From Paramuribaculum sp. (GTDB taxonomy: Bacteria > Bacteroidota > Bacteroidia > Bacteroidales > Muribaculaceae), in the NCBI GenBank assembly GCA_009775605.1, contig VSPV01000029.1:1-22731 (forward strand): DNA of 22,731 bases. Direction: 5' to 3'. Below, in pieces: positions 7,272 through 15,107 of the stretch. The notes under the pieces were generated by a model, which did not search any database, had not been told where the DNA came from, and saw nothing but the letters and a program-made list of their open reading frames with translations. Both the position numbers and the translations under genes were made by a program. Positions within the stretch are counted from its first letter, which is position 1. Every line of letters starts with the position of its first letter.

Positions 7272-10200
7272 ATGGTAAAAGCCTGGAAAGAAACCGTGGT
7301 TATTCCCACCTACGAGGTCGGGAAACCCGAAAAGAACCCCATATTCCTTGAAAAGCGTGTCTACCAAGGCTCAAGCGGTGTAGTCTATCCCTACCCCGTG
7401 ATAGAGTCGGTGGCCGACGAGAAGACCGACCGCGAGTGGCATGCCGTGTTCCTGGAAAATGAATATATCAAAGTGATGATTCTCCCCGAGCTGGGAGGAC
7501 GCGTGCAGATGGCCTACGACAAAATCCGTCAGCGCCACTTCGTTTACTACAACCATGTCATAAAGCCCGCGCTCGTGGGACTCGCCGGCCCGTGGATTTC
7601 TGGCGGCATCGAGTTCAACTGGCCCCAGCACCACCGCCCCTCCACATATATGGAGGTTGATTCCGTTATAGAGGAAAACGCCGACGGCTCCGTGACCGTG
7701 TGGGTCAACGAGATGGAGCAGATGTTCCATCAGCGCGGCACGGCAGGCTTCACCCTCCGCCCCGGTTGCGCGTATCTGGAGATAAAGGGTGTGCTCTACA
7801 ACCGCACCGACATGCCCCAGACATTCCTCTGGTGGGCCAATCCGGCCGTGCGCGTCAACGAGCATTACCGCTCAGTGTTCCCGCCCGACATCAACGCCGT
7901 GTTCGACCATGGCAAGCGTGCCGTCTCCTCGTTCCCTATCGCCACGGGCACCTACTACAAAGTGGATTACTCCGCCGGAGTAGACATTGCCAATTACAAG
8001 AACATCCCCGTTCCCACATCCTACATGGGCGTCAACTCCCGCTATGACTTCGAAGGGGGCTACGAATGCGATACCCAGGCCGGAATGCTTCATGTGGCCT
8101 CCCACCATGTGTCGCCCGGAAAGAAACAATGGACATGGGGCAACGGTGACTTCGGCCGTGCATGGGACCGCTGTCTCACCGACGACGACGGCCCTTACAT
8201 CGAGCTTATGGCCGGCGTCTACACCGAAAACCAGCCCGATTTCACATGGCTCATGCCTTACGAAGAGAAGGAATTCACCCAGTATTTCCTTCCCTACCGC
8301 GAGCTCGGCGCCGTGAAGAATGCCACCCGGGATCTGCTGATGAACATAGAGCCCTCTGGCGACGGCAAGATACTGCTGCGCGTTTTCGCCACAAGCCGCC
8401 AGGAGATAGATATGACGCTGCGCACACGCGATGGCCGCGAGATTTTTTCTGAAGAAACCGTTGTATCACCCGAAGAGGTGCTCACCCGCAAAATTGATGC
8501 CGACGGTATTACTCTGGATGACCTCACATTCGAAATCACCCGCAACGGTCGCCAGGTACTCACATGGGAAAGCGAACCCGACGAAATCCGTCCCATCCCC
8601 GACGCCGCCGAGGCCGCTCTGCTCCCGGCTCAGATCAAGACCGTGGAACAGCTCTATCTCACCGGACTCCATCTTGAGCAGTATCGCCACGCCACTTACT
8701 CGCCTGTCGATTATTATGAGGAAGGCCTGCGCCGCGACCCCGACGATGTGCGCTGCAACAATGCTCTGGGCTTATGGTACATCCGCAAGGGACGTTTCGA
8801 CAAAGCCGAAGGCTATCTCTCCCGCGCCGTGAAGATGCTCCAGAAACGCAACCCCAACCCCTACGAAGGCGAGCCCATCTACAATCTCGGACTTGCCCTG
8901 AAATATCAGTGCCGGGTCGATGAGGCATATGACCGTTTCTATAAAGCCACCTGGAACGGCGCATGGCAGGATGCCGCTTTCTTTGAATGCGCCAAAATCA
9001 GCTGCCGCCGCGGAGACTTCGAGGAAGCCCTCCACGAGATCGACCGCTCACTTGCCCGCAACTGGCACAGCTCAAAAGCCCGCGCACTCCGCGCCGCCAT
9101 CCTTATGCGTCTCGGCCGTGATGCCGAGGCCCGGGAGTTCTGCCGTGAGACCCTCGGAGACGACCTGTTTAATTACGGTTGCATGGCTCTGCTCGGCGAT
9201 ACATCCCGCATGGCCTCGCTCATGCACGGCAATCCCCACAACTACGACGAAATAGCTCTTGACTTCAGCGATGCCGGTCTGACGGCCGAAGCCGAGTCCG
9301 TATGGAAAACCGCCATAGAACACGATGCCGTCACTCCCATGACATGGTATTATCTCGGATATACCCGTATGGCGGCTGGCGACGCCGCAGGAGCAGTCGA
9401 AGCATTTGCCAAGGGGGCCGCAGGAACTCCCGACATGGTTTTCCCCAACCGTCTTGAAGCAATCCTGGCCCTGCGCGCAGCCCTTGAGGTAAATCCGGAG
9501 GACGCCCGCGCCTGCCACTATCTCGGCAATCTCTTCTACGACAAACGCCAGTATGACCTCGCTCTTGAATATTGGGAACGTGCCTCACGGCTCGACCCGG
9601 CCTTCCCAACCACATGGCGCAACCTCGGCCTCATCTATTACAATAAGCTCAACGACCCCTCCCGGGCAGTCTCGGCGATGGAACGTGCATTTGAGCTTGA
9701 CCGGACCGACTCGCGTGTGCTCATGGAGCTTGACCAGCTCTACAAGAAGCTGCAGCGTCCCCATCAGTGGCGTCTCGATTTCCTGCGTAAATATCCCGCG
9801 CTGATACAGCAGCGCGACGATCTCGTGCTTGAAGAAGCCACCCTGCTCAATCTCACGGGCCGTTACCGCGAGGCAATAGGCCTGATTGACTCACGTCAGT
9901 TCCACCCCTGGGAAGGTGGCGAGGGCAAGGTTCCCGCCCAGTATCAGACCGCGCGCGTGGAGCTTGCCAAGGAAGCGATGTCCTGTGGACGCTACAGCGA
10001 TGCCCTGCCTCTCCTCGAGCAGTGTCTTGTCTATCCCCATAATCTCGGCGAGGGCAAGCTTATCAATGCTCAGGACAATGACTTCCATTATCTGGCAGGT
10101 ATATGCCACCGCGCTCTCGGCAACGAGGAGAAAGCCCGCGACTGTTTCCTGAAAGCCACCGAAGGCCCCACCGAACCCGCTGCCGCCATGTACTACAACG

Positions 10201-10550
10201 ACGCCAAGCCCGACAAGATATTCTATGCCGGCATGGCCTTCCGCGCCCTCGGCGACGAGGCCCGTTCCCGTTCGCGCTTCAATCGCCTGGTTGATTACGG
10301 CAAGCAGCATTTCCACGACAAGGTGGTGATGGACTACTTCGCCGTGAGCCTTCCCGACCTCCAGGTATGGGACGGAAGCCTCGACGATATGAACCGCATC
10401 CACTGCCTCTACATGCTTGCTCTCGGTTACGCCGGCCTCGGTGACACCGCCCGCAGCGCCCGCTACATGGCCCAGGCACAATCCATGGATTCCAACCATC
10501 AGGGTCTCCACGCCCTCTCCACCTTCCTCACCGAAATCAACACCCTCTAA
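7272..10550 (+). CDS. DUF5107 domain protein with C-terminal TPR repeats
   Basis: The start at 7272 (MVKAWKETVVIPTYEVGKPE) gives 1092 residues and lies 7 bases after the transporter stop; an in-frame ATG at 7209 would overlap the transporter. No signal peptide is visible, so the protein should be cytoplasmic. Residues ~1-360 are a DUF5107 domain with an aldose-epimerase-like beta-sandwich look: FLENEYIKVMILPELGGRVQ near 60-79, PWISGGIEFNWPQHHRPST near 107-125, then LWWANPAVRVNEHYRSVFPP. A short beta-rich linker follows. From ~470 to the end there are many TPR-type helical pairs, for example ALGLWYIRKGRFDKAEGYLS, ACHYLGNLFYDKRQYDLALE, TWRNLGLIYYNK and ALGYAGLGDTARSARYM. The function is not settled as far as I know; position behind the importer suggests it acts on the imported sugar or a short glycoside, and the conserved Glu, His and Trp residues suggest an enzyme rather than a pure scaffold. 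Confidence 0.88.
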   Translation: MVKAWKETVVIPTYEVGKPEKNPIFLEKRVYQGSSGVVYPYPVIESVADEKTDREWHAVFLENEYIKVMILPELGGRVQMAYDKIRQRHFVYYNHVIKPALVGLAGPWISGGIEFNWPQHHRPSTYMEVDSVIEENADGSVTVWVNEMEQMFHQRGTAGFTLRPGCAYLEIKGVLYNRTDMPQTFLWWANPAVRVNEHYRSVFPPDINAVFDHGKRAVSSFPIATGTYYKVDYSAGVDIANYKNIPVPTSYMGVNSRYDFEGGYECDTQAGMLHVASHHVSPGKKQWTWGNGDFGRAWDRCLTDDDGPYIELMAGVYTENQPDFTWLMPYEEKEFTQYFLPYRELGAVKNATRDLLMNIEPSGDGKILLRVFATSRQEIDMTLRTRDGREIFSEETVVSPEEVLTRKIDADGITLDDLTFEITRNGRQVLTWESEPDEIRPIPDAAEAALLPAQIKTVEQLYLTGLHLEQYRHATYSPVDYYEEGLRRDPDDVRCNNALGLWYIRKGRFDKAEGYLSRAVKMLQKRNPNPYEGEPIYNLGLALKYQCRVDEAYDRFYKATWNGAWQDAAFFECAKISCRRGDFEEALHEIDRSLARNWHSSKARALRAAILMRLGRDAEAREFCRETLGDDLFNYGCMALLGDTSRMASLMHGNPHNYDEIALDFSDAGLTAEAESVWKTAIEHDAVTPMTWYYLGYTRMAAGDAAGAVEAFAKGAAGTPDMVFPNRLEAILALRAALEVNPEDARACHYLGNLFYDKRQYDLALEYWERASRLDPAFPTTWRNLGLIYYNKLNDPSRAVSAMERAFELDRTDSRVLMELDQLYKKLQRPHQWRLDFLRKYPALIQQRDDLVLEEATLLNLTGRYREAIGLIDSRQFHPWEGGEGKVPAQYQTARVELAKEAMSCGRYSDALPLLEQCLVYPHNLGEGKLINAQDNDFHYLAGICHRALGNEEKARDCFLKATEGPTEPAAAMYYNDAKPDKIFYAGMAFRALGDEARSRSRFNRLVDYGKQHFHDKVVMDYFAVSLPDLQVWDGSLDDMNRIHCLYMLALGYAGLGDTARSARYMAQAQSMDSNHQGLHALSTFLTEINTL

Positions 10551-10567
10551 CCACCTCCAACCATATC

Positions 10568-12886
10568 ATGAAACGACTCATTTTTTCAATGGCTGTGGCA
10601 GCTGCCATCCTTACAGGCTGCGGAAACAGCGGCCCGCTTGCAGTGCGCGGCGGAAACAGCGACCTTCAGTTCAACGCACTTGCCCGTTCGTGGGACGAGG
10701 CCATTCCTCTCGGCAACGGCGTGGTGGGCGCTCTCGTGTGGCAGCGCGACTCGGTGCTGCGGTTCTCGCTTGACCGCACCGACCTCTGGGATCTCCGACC
10801 GATGGACAGTATCGCGGGCGACAACAACCGCTTCGCGTGGGTGGTGGAGCAGGTGCGCAAAGGCGACTATCTCCCCGTCCAGAAAAAATTCGACCATCCT
10901 TACGACCAGCTTGCTGCCCCCGCCAAGATCCCAGGCGCGGCGCTGGAATTCACAGGTATTCCCGGCACGGTTGATTCTGTGCGCCTCTACCTTGCCAACG
11001 CCCTCTGCCAGGCGAATTGGAACAATGGAATCCAAATGCAGACCTTTGTCCATGCCAACGAGCCTCTCGGATGGCTTGAGTTCCGCAATCTCCCCGACTC
11101 AATCGTGCCGGCTATAATCGCTCCGAAATACAGCGAGGATACTTCTACAGCAGGCGACAACGCTCAGTCTGGGCCCTCCCTGCTGCGCCTCGGCTATCCG
11201 CAGGGCGACATTACCTCTACCGACGGCCTTGTCACCTACCATCAGCCCGGATACGACGGTTTCGCCTACGATGTGGCCGTGAGATGGGAACGCGACGGCT
11301 CGACTCTACGCGGAGTATGGAGCGTGACATCTTCGGCTTCCGACGTCAACGCCGTCGACGTGACGGCCAGCGCACTTGAGCGTGGCATTAACGCCGATTA
11401 TGCCGACCACATGAAATATTGGGACAATTACTACGCGCAGTCATCCGTATCGCTGCCCGACCCGGTGCTGCAAAAGCAATACGATAACGAAATGTATAAG
11501 TTCGGCTCCGCGTCACGCCCCTACTCGTCGCCGATTTCGCTGCAGGCGGTGTGGACGGCCGACAACGGACTGCTACCACCGTGGAAAGGCGACTACCACC
11601 ACGACCTCAACACACAGCTCAGCTACTGGCCCGCATACACCGGCAATCACCTCGACGAAGGCCTGGGATATCTCAACACCCTCTGGAACCAGCGCGACAC
11701 CTACAAGGAATATACCCGCACCTACTTCGGCACCAACGGCATGAATGTGCCGGGCGTATGCACGCTTGACGGCAAACCTCTGGGCGGCTGGATACAGTAT
11801 TCCATGTCGCCCACCGTAGGCGCATGGCTCGGACAGCACTTCTACCTGCACTGGAAATACTCGGCCGATTCGGCTTTCCTCGCCCAGCGCGCCTATCCGT
11901 TCATGAAGGACATTGCAACGTATCTGGAGCAGATCTCCGCTGTGGATGACAAGGGCGTGCGCCGCCTTCCCATAAGCTCAAGCCCGGAAGTGTTCGACAA
12001 CTCCATCAACGCGTGGTTCTCCGATATGACCAATTACGACACCGCGCTGATGAAGTTTGCCTTCAACGCCGCCGGTGAGATGGCCGACTCGCTTTCTCTT
12101 GCCGACGAGGCCGCACGCTGGCGCCATGACGGCTCCCAGCTCCCGGCCCTTTCGCTCGACGCCGACAGCGCGCTGGCCATAGCCCCCGGCTTCCCCTACA
12201 ACACATCCCACCGCCATTTCTCCCATGCCATGGCCATTCATCCCCTGGGACTTATCGACTGGAGCGACAGCGATGATTCGCGGCGCATAATCACCGCCAC
12301 GCTCGACGCTCTCGAAAAAGCGGGTCCCGACTATTGGTGCGGCTACTCCTACAGCTGGATGGGCAACATGAGGGCGCGTGCGCTCGACGGCGAAGGAGCC
12401 GCCCGCGCACTACGCACATTCGCCGAATGTTTCTGTCTGCCCAATACATTCCATGTCAACGGCGACCAGTCCGGCACCGGCAAATCTCAGTTCACCTACC
12501 GTCCGTTCACCCTCGAAGGCAACTTCGCCTTTGCCGCTGGCATTCAGGAGATGCTCTTGCAGAGCCATACCGGAGTGATTCGCGTGTTCCCCGCCATACC
12601 CGCCTCATGGCACAACGTGGCCTTCGACAACCTCCGCGCCATGGGCGCCTTCCTCGTTTCAGCCCGCAAGACCGACGGTACTGTCAGCAACATCACAGTC
12701 CGCTCCGAAAAAGGCGGCCAGTTACGTCTGGCCATCCCCAAAGGTCACAGCGTGTCCGCAGTCAACGGCGCAGAAGTCAATCCCGCCGCCATTACCGCCG
12801 CCCCCTCTCTTCCCGAGGCCAACGGCATGCTGACCCTCCCCACAAAACCCGGCGACACCCTCACCATCACCCTCCGCGCGGACTGA
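10568..12886 (+). CDS. GH95-family glycoside hydrolase, lipoprotein
   Basis: The 772-residue product starts with a lipoprotein signal (lipobox LTGC, Cys18), so it works at the cell envelope. The family layout is seen: N-terminal beta-sandwich (WDEAIPLGNGVVGALVW), then an (alpha/alpha)6 barrel with LQAVWTADNGLLPPWKGDYH, DLNTQLSYWPAYTGNH, SSSPE, HRHFSHAMAIHPLG, EGNFAFAAGIQEMLLQSH, and a C-terminal sandwich. GH95 enzymes are inverting alpha-L-fucosidases or alpha-L-galactosidases. Against the characterised Bifidobacterium AfcA residues, the acid Glu566 is probably Glu474 (SSSPE), Asn423 is Asn348, but Asn421 is replaced by Asp346 and Asp766 by Glu650. This points to a divergent GH95 branch whose substrate may differ. 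It is the last operon gene, 17 bases after the DUF5107 gene, and is followed by a strong terminator. Confidence 0.87.
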   Translation: MKRLIFSMAVAAAILTGCGNSGPLAVRGGNSDLQFNALARSWDEAIPLGNGVVGALVWQRDSVLRFSLDRTDLWDLRPMDSIAGDNNRFAWVVEQVRKGDYLPVQKKFDHPYDQLAAPAKIPGAALEFTGIPGTVDSVRLYLANALCQANWNNGIQMQTFVHANEPLGWLEFRNLPDSIVPAIIAPKYSEDTSTAGDNAQSGPSLLRLGYPQGDITSTDGLVTYHQPGYDGFAYDVAVRWERDGSTLRGVWSVTSSASDVNAVDVTASALERGINADYADHMKYWDNYYAQSSVSLPDPVLQKQYDNEMYKFGSASRPYSSPISLQAVWTADNGLLPPWKGDYHHDLNTQLSYWPAYTGNHLDEGLGYLNTLWNQRDTYKEYTRTYFGTNGMNVPGVCTLDGKPLGGWIQYSMSPTVGAWLGQHFYLHWKYSADSAFLAQRAYPFMKDIATYLEQISAVDDKGVRRLPISSSPEVFDNSINAWFSDMTNYDTALMKFAFNAAGEMADSLSLADEAARWRHDGSQLPALSLDADSALAIAPGFPYNTSHRHFSHAMAIHPLGLIDWSDSDDSRRIITATLDALEKAGPDYWCGYSYSWMGNMRARALDGEGAARALRTFAECFCLPNTFHVNGDQSGTGKSQFTYRPFTLEGNFAFAAGIQEMLLQSHTGVIRVFPAIPASWHNVAFDNLRAMGAFLVSARKTDGTVSNITVRSEKGGQLRLAIPKGHSVSAVNGAEVNPAAITAAPSLPEANGMLTLPTKPGDTLTITLRAD

Positions 12887-12917
12887 CCCCCTCCCCGCTA
12901 AAATCACCTCTAAAAAC

Positions 12918-12957
12918 GTATCCCCTCTGGCAACATTTGTCGGAGGGGATACATTTT
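12918..12957 (+). terminator. Rho-independent terminator of the glycan-use operon
   Basis: GTATCCCCTC at 12918-12927 pairs perfectly with GAGGGGATAC at 12943-12952 around a 15-base loop and is followed by ATTTTTC. An A-run at 12912-12916 on the other side means it could also work on the minus strand. It starts 31 bases after the GH95 stop. Confidence 0.88.
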
Positions 12958-13022
12958 TCATGTTATTTATCCGGTGTCAGTATCCTATGGTGAAACGCTC
13001 GCGGTTAACCCTAAAATCAGCA

Positions 13023-13049
13023 GTTATAATTTAGTTATAATTTAGTTAT
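13023..13049. repeat. 11-bp tandem repeat GTTATAATTTA (2.5 copies)
   Basis: GTTATAATTTA at 13023-13033 is repeated at 13034-13044 and followed by a partial copy GTTAT at 13045-13049. The period of 11 is close to one helical turn. It lies in the AT-rich gap between the operon terminator and the TonB-dependent receptor remnant. No gene start is clearly served by it. Confidence 0.7.
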
Positions 13050-13121
13050 CATACACTTCTCACCTCATTACCCTCAAAACGCAAAACCAGACAGCGCACT
13101 TATTATCAATATGTAGCGTGC

Positions 13122-13165
13122 AAATTTATCGCATTTTTCGATAAATTGCGATAAATTACGATATC
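13122..13165. repeat. CGATAAATT direct and inverted repeat cluster
   Basis: AATTTATCG at 13123-13131 is the inverted copy of CGATAAATT at 13139-13147, which recurs at 13149-13157, with a partial copy CGATA at 13159-13163. The direct copies are 10 bases apart. The arrangement (inverted pair plus helically phased direct repeats) resembles an operator or a small hairpin at a junction. It lies 18 bases before the first Met of the truncated receptor frame. Confidence 0.65.
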
Positions 13166-13182
13166 ACCACACCGAAGGCTCC

Positions 13183-13968
13183 ATGAGCACTATCTCACGG
13201 AAAAACATCGTGGAATATTCGCCATATCTCACCCTTTCCCAGACCTTTCTTGACAACCTTCTGAATGTCAACGGAGGTCTGCGCATGGCCAACAGCAACA
13301 AGTTCGACACCCAGTGGGTTCCGCAATTCGGCTTCTCGTTAAATCCCGGACTCGACTGGACCGTGAAGGGCAATCTGGCCGTAGGGTACCGCAACCCCTC
13401 GTTCCGCGAACTGTATCTCTACCGCATGGCCAATCCCGACCTCCAGCCTGAGAAAATGACCAACTATGAAATTTCCGTTGGCAAGGCATTCTCACGCTAT
13501 TTCTCGGCCGAAATCACAGGCTATTACAGCAATGGCCGCAATATGATTCAGACCGTCGACCAGAAGAACCAGAACACCGGCCGTTTCATAAACAAGGGCA
13601 TTGAACTGGCTGCCCACAGCCATCCCGCGGACAACCTCTGGCTGTCGGCGACCTACAGCTATCTTCACACCTCGCTGACCAATCTCGTAGGCGCGCCACG
13701 CAACCAGTATTATCTCGGCGTGCAATGGAAACCCTGGGATTTTCTGCATGTCGACGCTGATCTCAAAGGAGTCGGAGGGCTCTACGTCGCCGCCGACATC
13801 AAAAATCAGAATTACGCCCTTCTCAACCTCAAACTGACATGGGACGTCTGCCGCTACCTCTCCCTCTTCACCCGCCTCGAGAACATCACCGACGCCCGCT
13901 ACACCATAAACCGCGGCTACCCCATGCCCGGCTTCACCGCCCTCGCCGGCTTCAACCTCCACCTCTGA
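13183..13968 (+). pseudogene. TonB-dependent receptor, 3' fragment (beta-barrel end only)
   Basis: The 261-residue frame matches the last part of an outer-membrane TonB-dependent receptor barrel: NLAVGYRNPSFRELYLY, NPDLQPEKMTNYEISVGKAF, AEITGYYSNGRNMIQTV, GRFINKGIELAAH, SATYSYLHTSL, LFTRLENITDARYTINRGYP and the terminal strand FTALAGFNLHL. Receptors of this class run about 650-750 residues, so the signal peptide, TonB box, plug domain and first barrel half are missing. Upstream the same frame has a TAG at 13114-13116 and the sequence turns into AT-rich repeats, so this is a real 5' truncation and not a missed start. The closest look is to catecholate-siderophore or cobalamin receptors (BtuB/CirA group), but the fragment does not decide the ligand. 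It cannot make a working receptor. Confidence 0.85.
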
Positions 13969-13984
13969 CCTCCTCCCCCCATAT

Positions 13985-14093
13985 CCCACGGAGCTCCGTA
14001 GGAGCGATTTCTTTACAACCGATGCGCGTAAGCCATCGGAAAAGCAGACTGTGATCTCTCCCTCTGCGGCGAGCCTCGGAGAGCGCGACGCCG
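13985..14093 (+). repeat. Structured intergenic repeat, copy 1
   Basis: This ~109-base unit recurs at 15108-15216 in the same orientation. The first ~60 bases differ at only two positions, a middle stretch of ~20 bases varies, and the last ~25 bases are nearly identical. Three hairpin-like parts are visible: the palindrome CGGAGCTCCG (13989-13998); CCGATG/CATCGG (14019-14024 with 14034-14039), whose only change between copies is in the loop; and CTCTCC/GGAGAG (14056-14061 with 14078-14083). The unit sits just downstream of the receptor remnant and beyond the end of the AT-rich minus-strand operon. Confidence 0.85.
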
Positions 14094-14144
14094 CAGCATG
14101 CGCAAGCATAGGGTTTGCCAACCCCTTCAGTAGACATTTTTTGT

Positions 14145-14381
14145 TTACTTAAAAATACGATATAGTACCACTAAAAATAGGACGAAGAAGAAAAGTACTA
14201 CCTCTCCAAATCCATCCATTTCTAATCCAATGCAATCGTGAAAGAACCAATAAATCAAATACATAATTAAACTTATTACGAGAAGAATACCTCCTATAGT
14301 AAAAATATTCCTCACAATCCCATGCAATCCTTTCTTTCCCGTTTCCCTCCACTCATCTTCCTCCTTGTAACTCATATTCAT
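14145..14381 (-). CDS. Small two-TM membrane protein, third gene of the MntA-HepT operon
   Basis: The 78-residue product has a charged N-terminus (KEEDEWRETGKK) and two hydrophobic segments, about 25-47 (IFTIGGILLVISLIMYLIYW) and 59-76 (VVLFFFVLFLVVLY), so it should be an inner-membrane protein. I do not recognise a family. It starts 4 bases after the HepT stop in the same direction and shares the AT-rich composition of that pair, so the three genes look like one transcript acquired together. A second Met at residue 3 (MSYKEE) is an equally possible start. A link to the toxin-antitoxin pair is inferred from position only. Confidence 0.6.
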   Translation of the reverse strand: MNMSYKEEDEWRETGKKGLHGIVRNIFTIGGILLVISLIMYLIYWFFHDCIGLEMDGFGEVVLFFFVLFLVVLYRIFK

Positions 14382-14385
14382 AAAG

Positions 14386-14724
14386 TTATTTGTCCATGAT
14401 TTGCAATATCTCCGTCTTTAACCGCGGGATATGGTTGATTACAATCGCCCATAAAATATCGGGCTTAAGCGAATCGTATGCATGGATTACATAGTTGCGT
14501 GTATCAACAATCTTACGGGCGGATGTGATATTTATATTCGGCTGAAGCTTTAGAATCCGATTCATAGCCTCTCCTAAAATTTCAATATTCCGTTCGGTAA
14601 ATTTCCGGAAAACCACATCATTTTCGAAAATATCATACTGACGGCCAAATCTTGACTCGGCCATTTCTATTTCGGATATCGCCTGAAGCATATCCTCAAA
14701 ATATTTCTTTATCGACTCATCCAT
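14386..14724 (-). CDS. hepT: HepT-like HEPN-domain RNase toxin
   Basis: The 112-residue, all-helical protein matches the HepT/DUF86 family. The HEPN catalytic motif RX4HXY is present as RNYVIHAY (Arg76, His81, Tyr83). In the studied MntA-HepT system the Tyr of this motif is AMPylated by MntA to silence the RNase, so Tyr83 is the expected modification site. The family lead-in (FTERNIEILGEAMNRI) is also typical. Its ATG overlaps the end of the mntA gene by 8 bases (shared ATGGATGA), a coupling that helps balance the two products. It has no promoter of its own in view. The product should be cytoplasmic and degrade RNA when freed. Confidence 0.92.
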   Translation of the reverse strand: MDESIKKYFEDMLQAISEIEMAESRFGRQYDIFENDVVFRKFTERNIEILGEAMNRILKLQPNINITSARKIVDTRNYVIHAYDSLKPDILWAIVINHIPRLKTEILQIMDK

Positions 14725-15028
14725 ATATCAACTGCTTCGTTCTGTCGAGTTCCTCCCGGAAAAATTTATTTTTCACCGCATCATCACACACCAGATCAAT
14801 CCGGCGTCCGAAGAGATTTTCCAGCTCGTGCATAAAGTCGAAAAAAACATCAGCCCAGTCAAGACCTTCCTTTTTAATGGTTTCCGCATCGAAATTGACT
14901 GAGAAATCCACATCACTGTCGTCATTGAAACGAGGAGTCAGGATGGAACCGAAAACCCATAGCTTCGCCACCCTGTATTTCTTACACAAGGCAATAATCT
15001 TATCTATATGCATTTCTATGAGTTTCAT
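14717..15028 (-). CDS. mntA: MntA-like minimal nucleotidyltransferase antitoxin
   Basis: This is a minimal DNA polymerase beta-type nucleotidyltransferase. The signature GSX10DXD is intact: FGSILTPRFNDDSDVDF, with Gly, Ser, Asp and Asp at residues 27, 28, 39 and 41 when counted from the start used here. In characterised pairs MntA transfers AMP to HepT and neutralises it. I chose the ATG at 15028 (103 residues, MKLIEMHIDK) and not the ATG at 15046, because a perfect promoter -7 box (15034-15041) overlaps the first codons of the longer version, so those codons are probably not transcribed. The resulting mRNA would be nearly leaderless. The gene is AT-rich and overlaps hepT by 8 bases. Annotation pipelines may use 15046. 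Confidence 0.9.
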   Translation of the reverse strand: MKLIEMHIDKIIALCKKYRVAKLWVFGSILTPRFNDDSDVDFSVNFDAETIKKEGLDWADVFFDFMHELENLFGRRIDLVCDDAVKNKFFREELDRTKQLIYG

Positions 15029-15033
15029 AGCCT

Positions 15034-15064
15034 CAAATTTAATCATTTATAATTATAAAACAAA
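15034..15064 (-). promoter_or_regulatory. Promoter of the mntA-hepT-TM operon
   Basis: On the minus strand TTTG (15064-15061) and TAAATTTG (15041-15034) are separated by exactly 19 bases, an ideal Bacteroidetes promoter. Transcription would begin a few bases downstream, next to the ATG at 15028. This is what decides the mntA start codon. Confidence 0.7.
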
Positions 15065-15107
15065 AGCCGCACCTTGAGAGTTACAAGTTTTTCCACGGAT
15101 CCTATCC

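Noticed and set aside
13023..13165. CRISPR array
   Set aside because: The repeats are 9-11 bases, mostly without spacers of regular size, and no cas genes are near.
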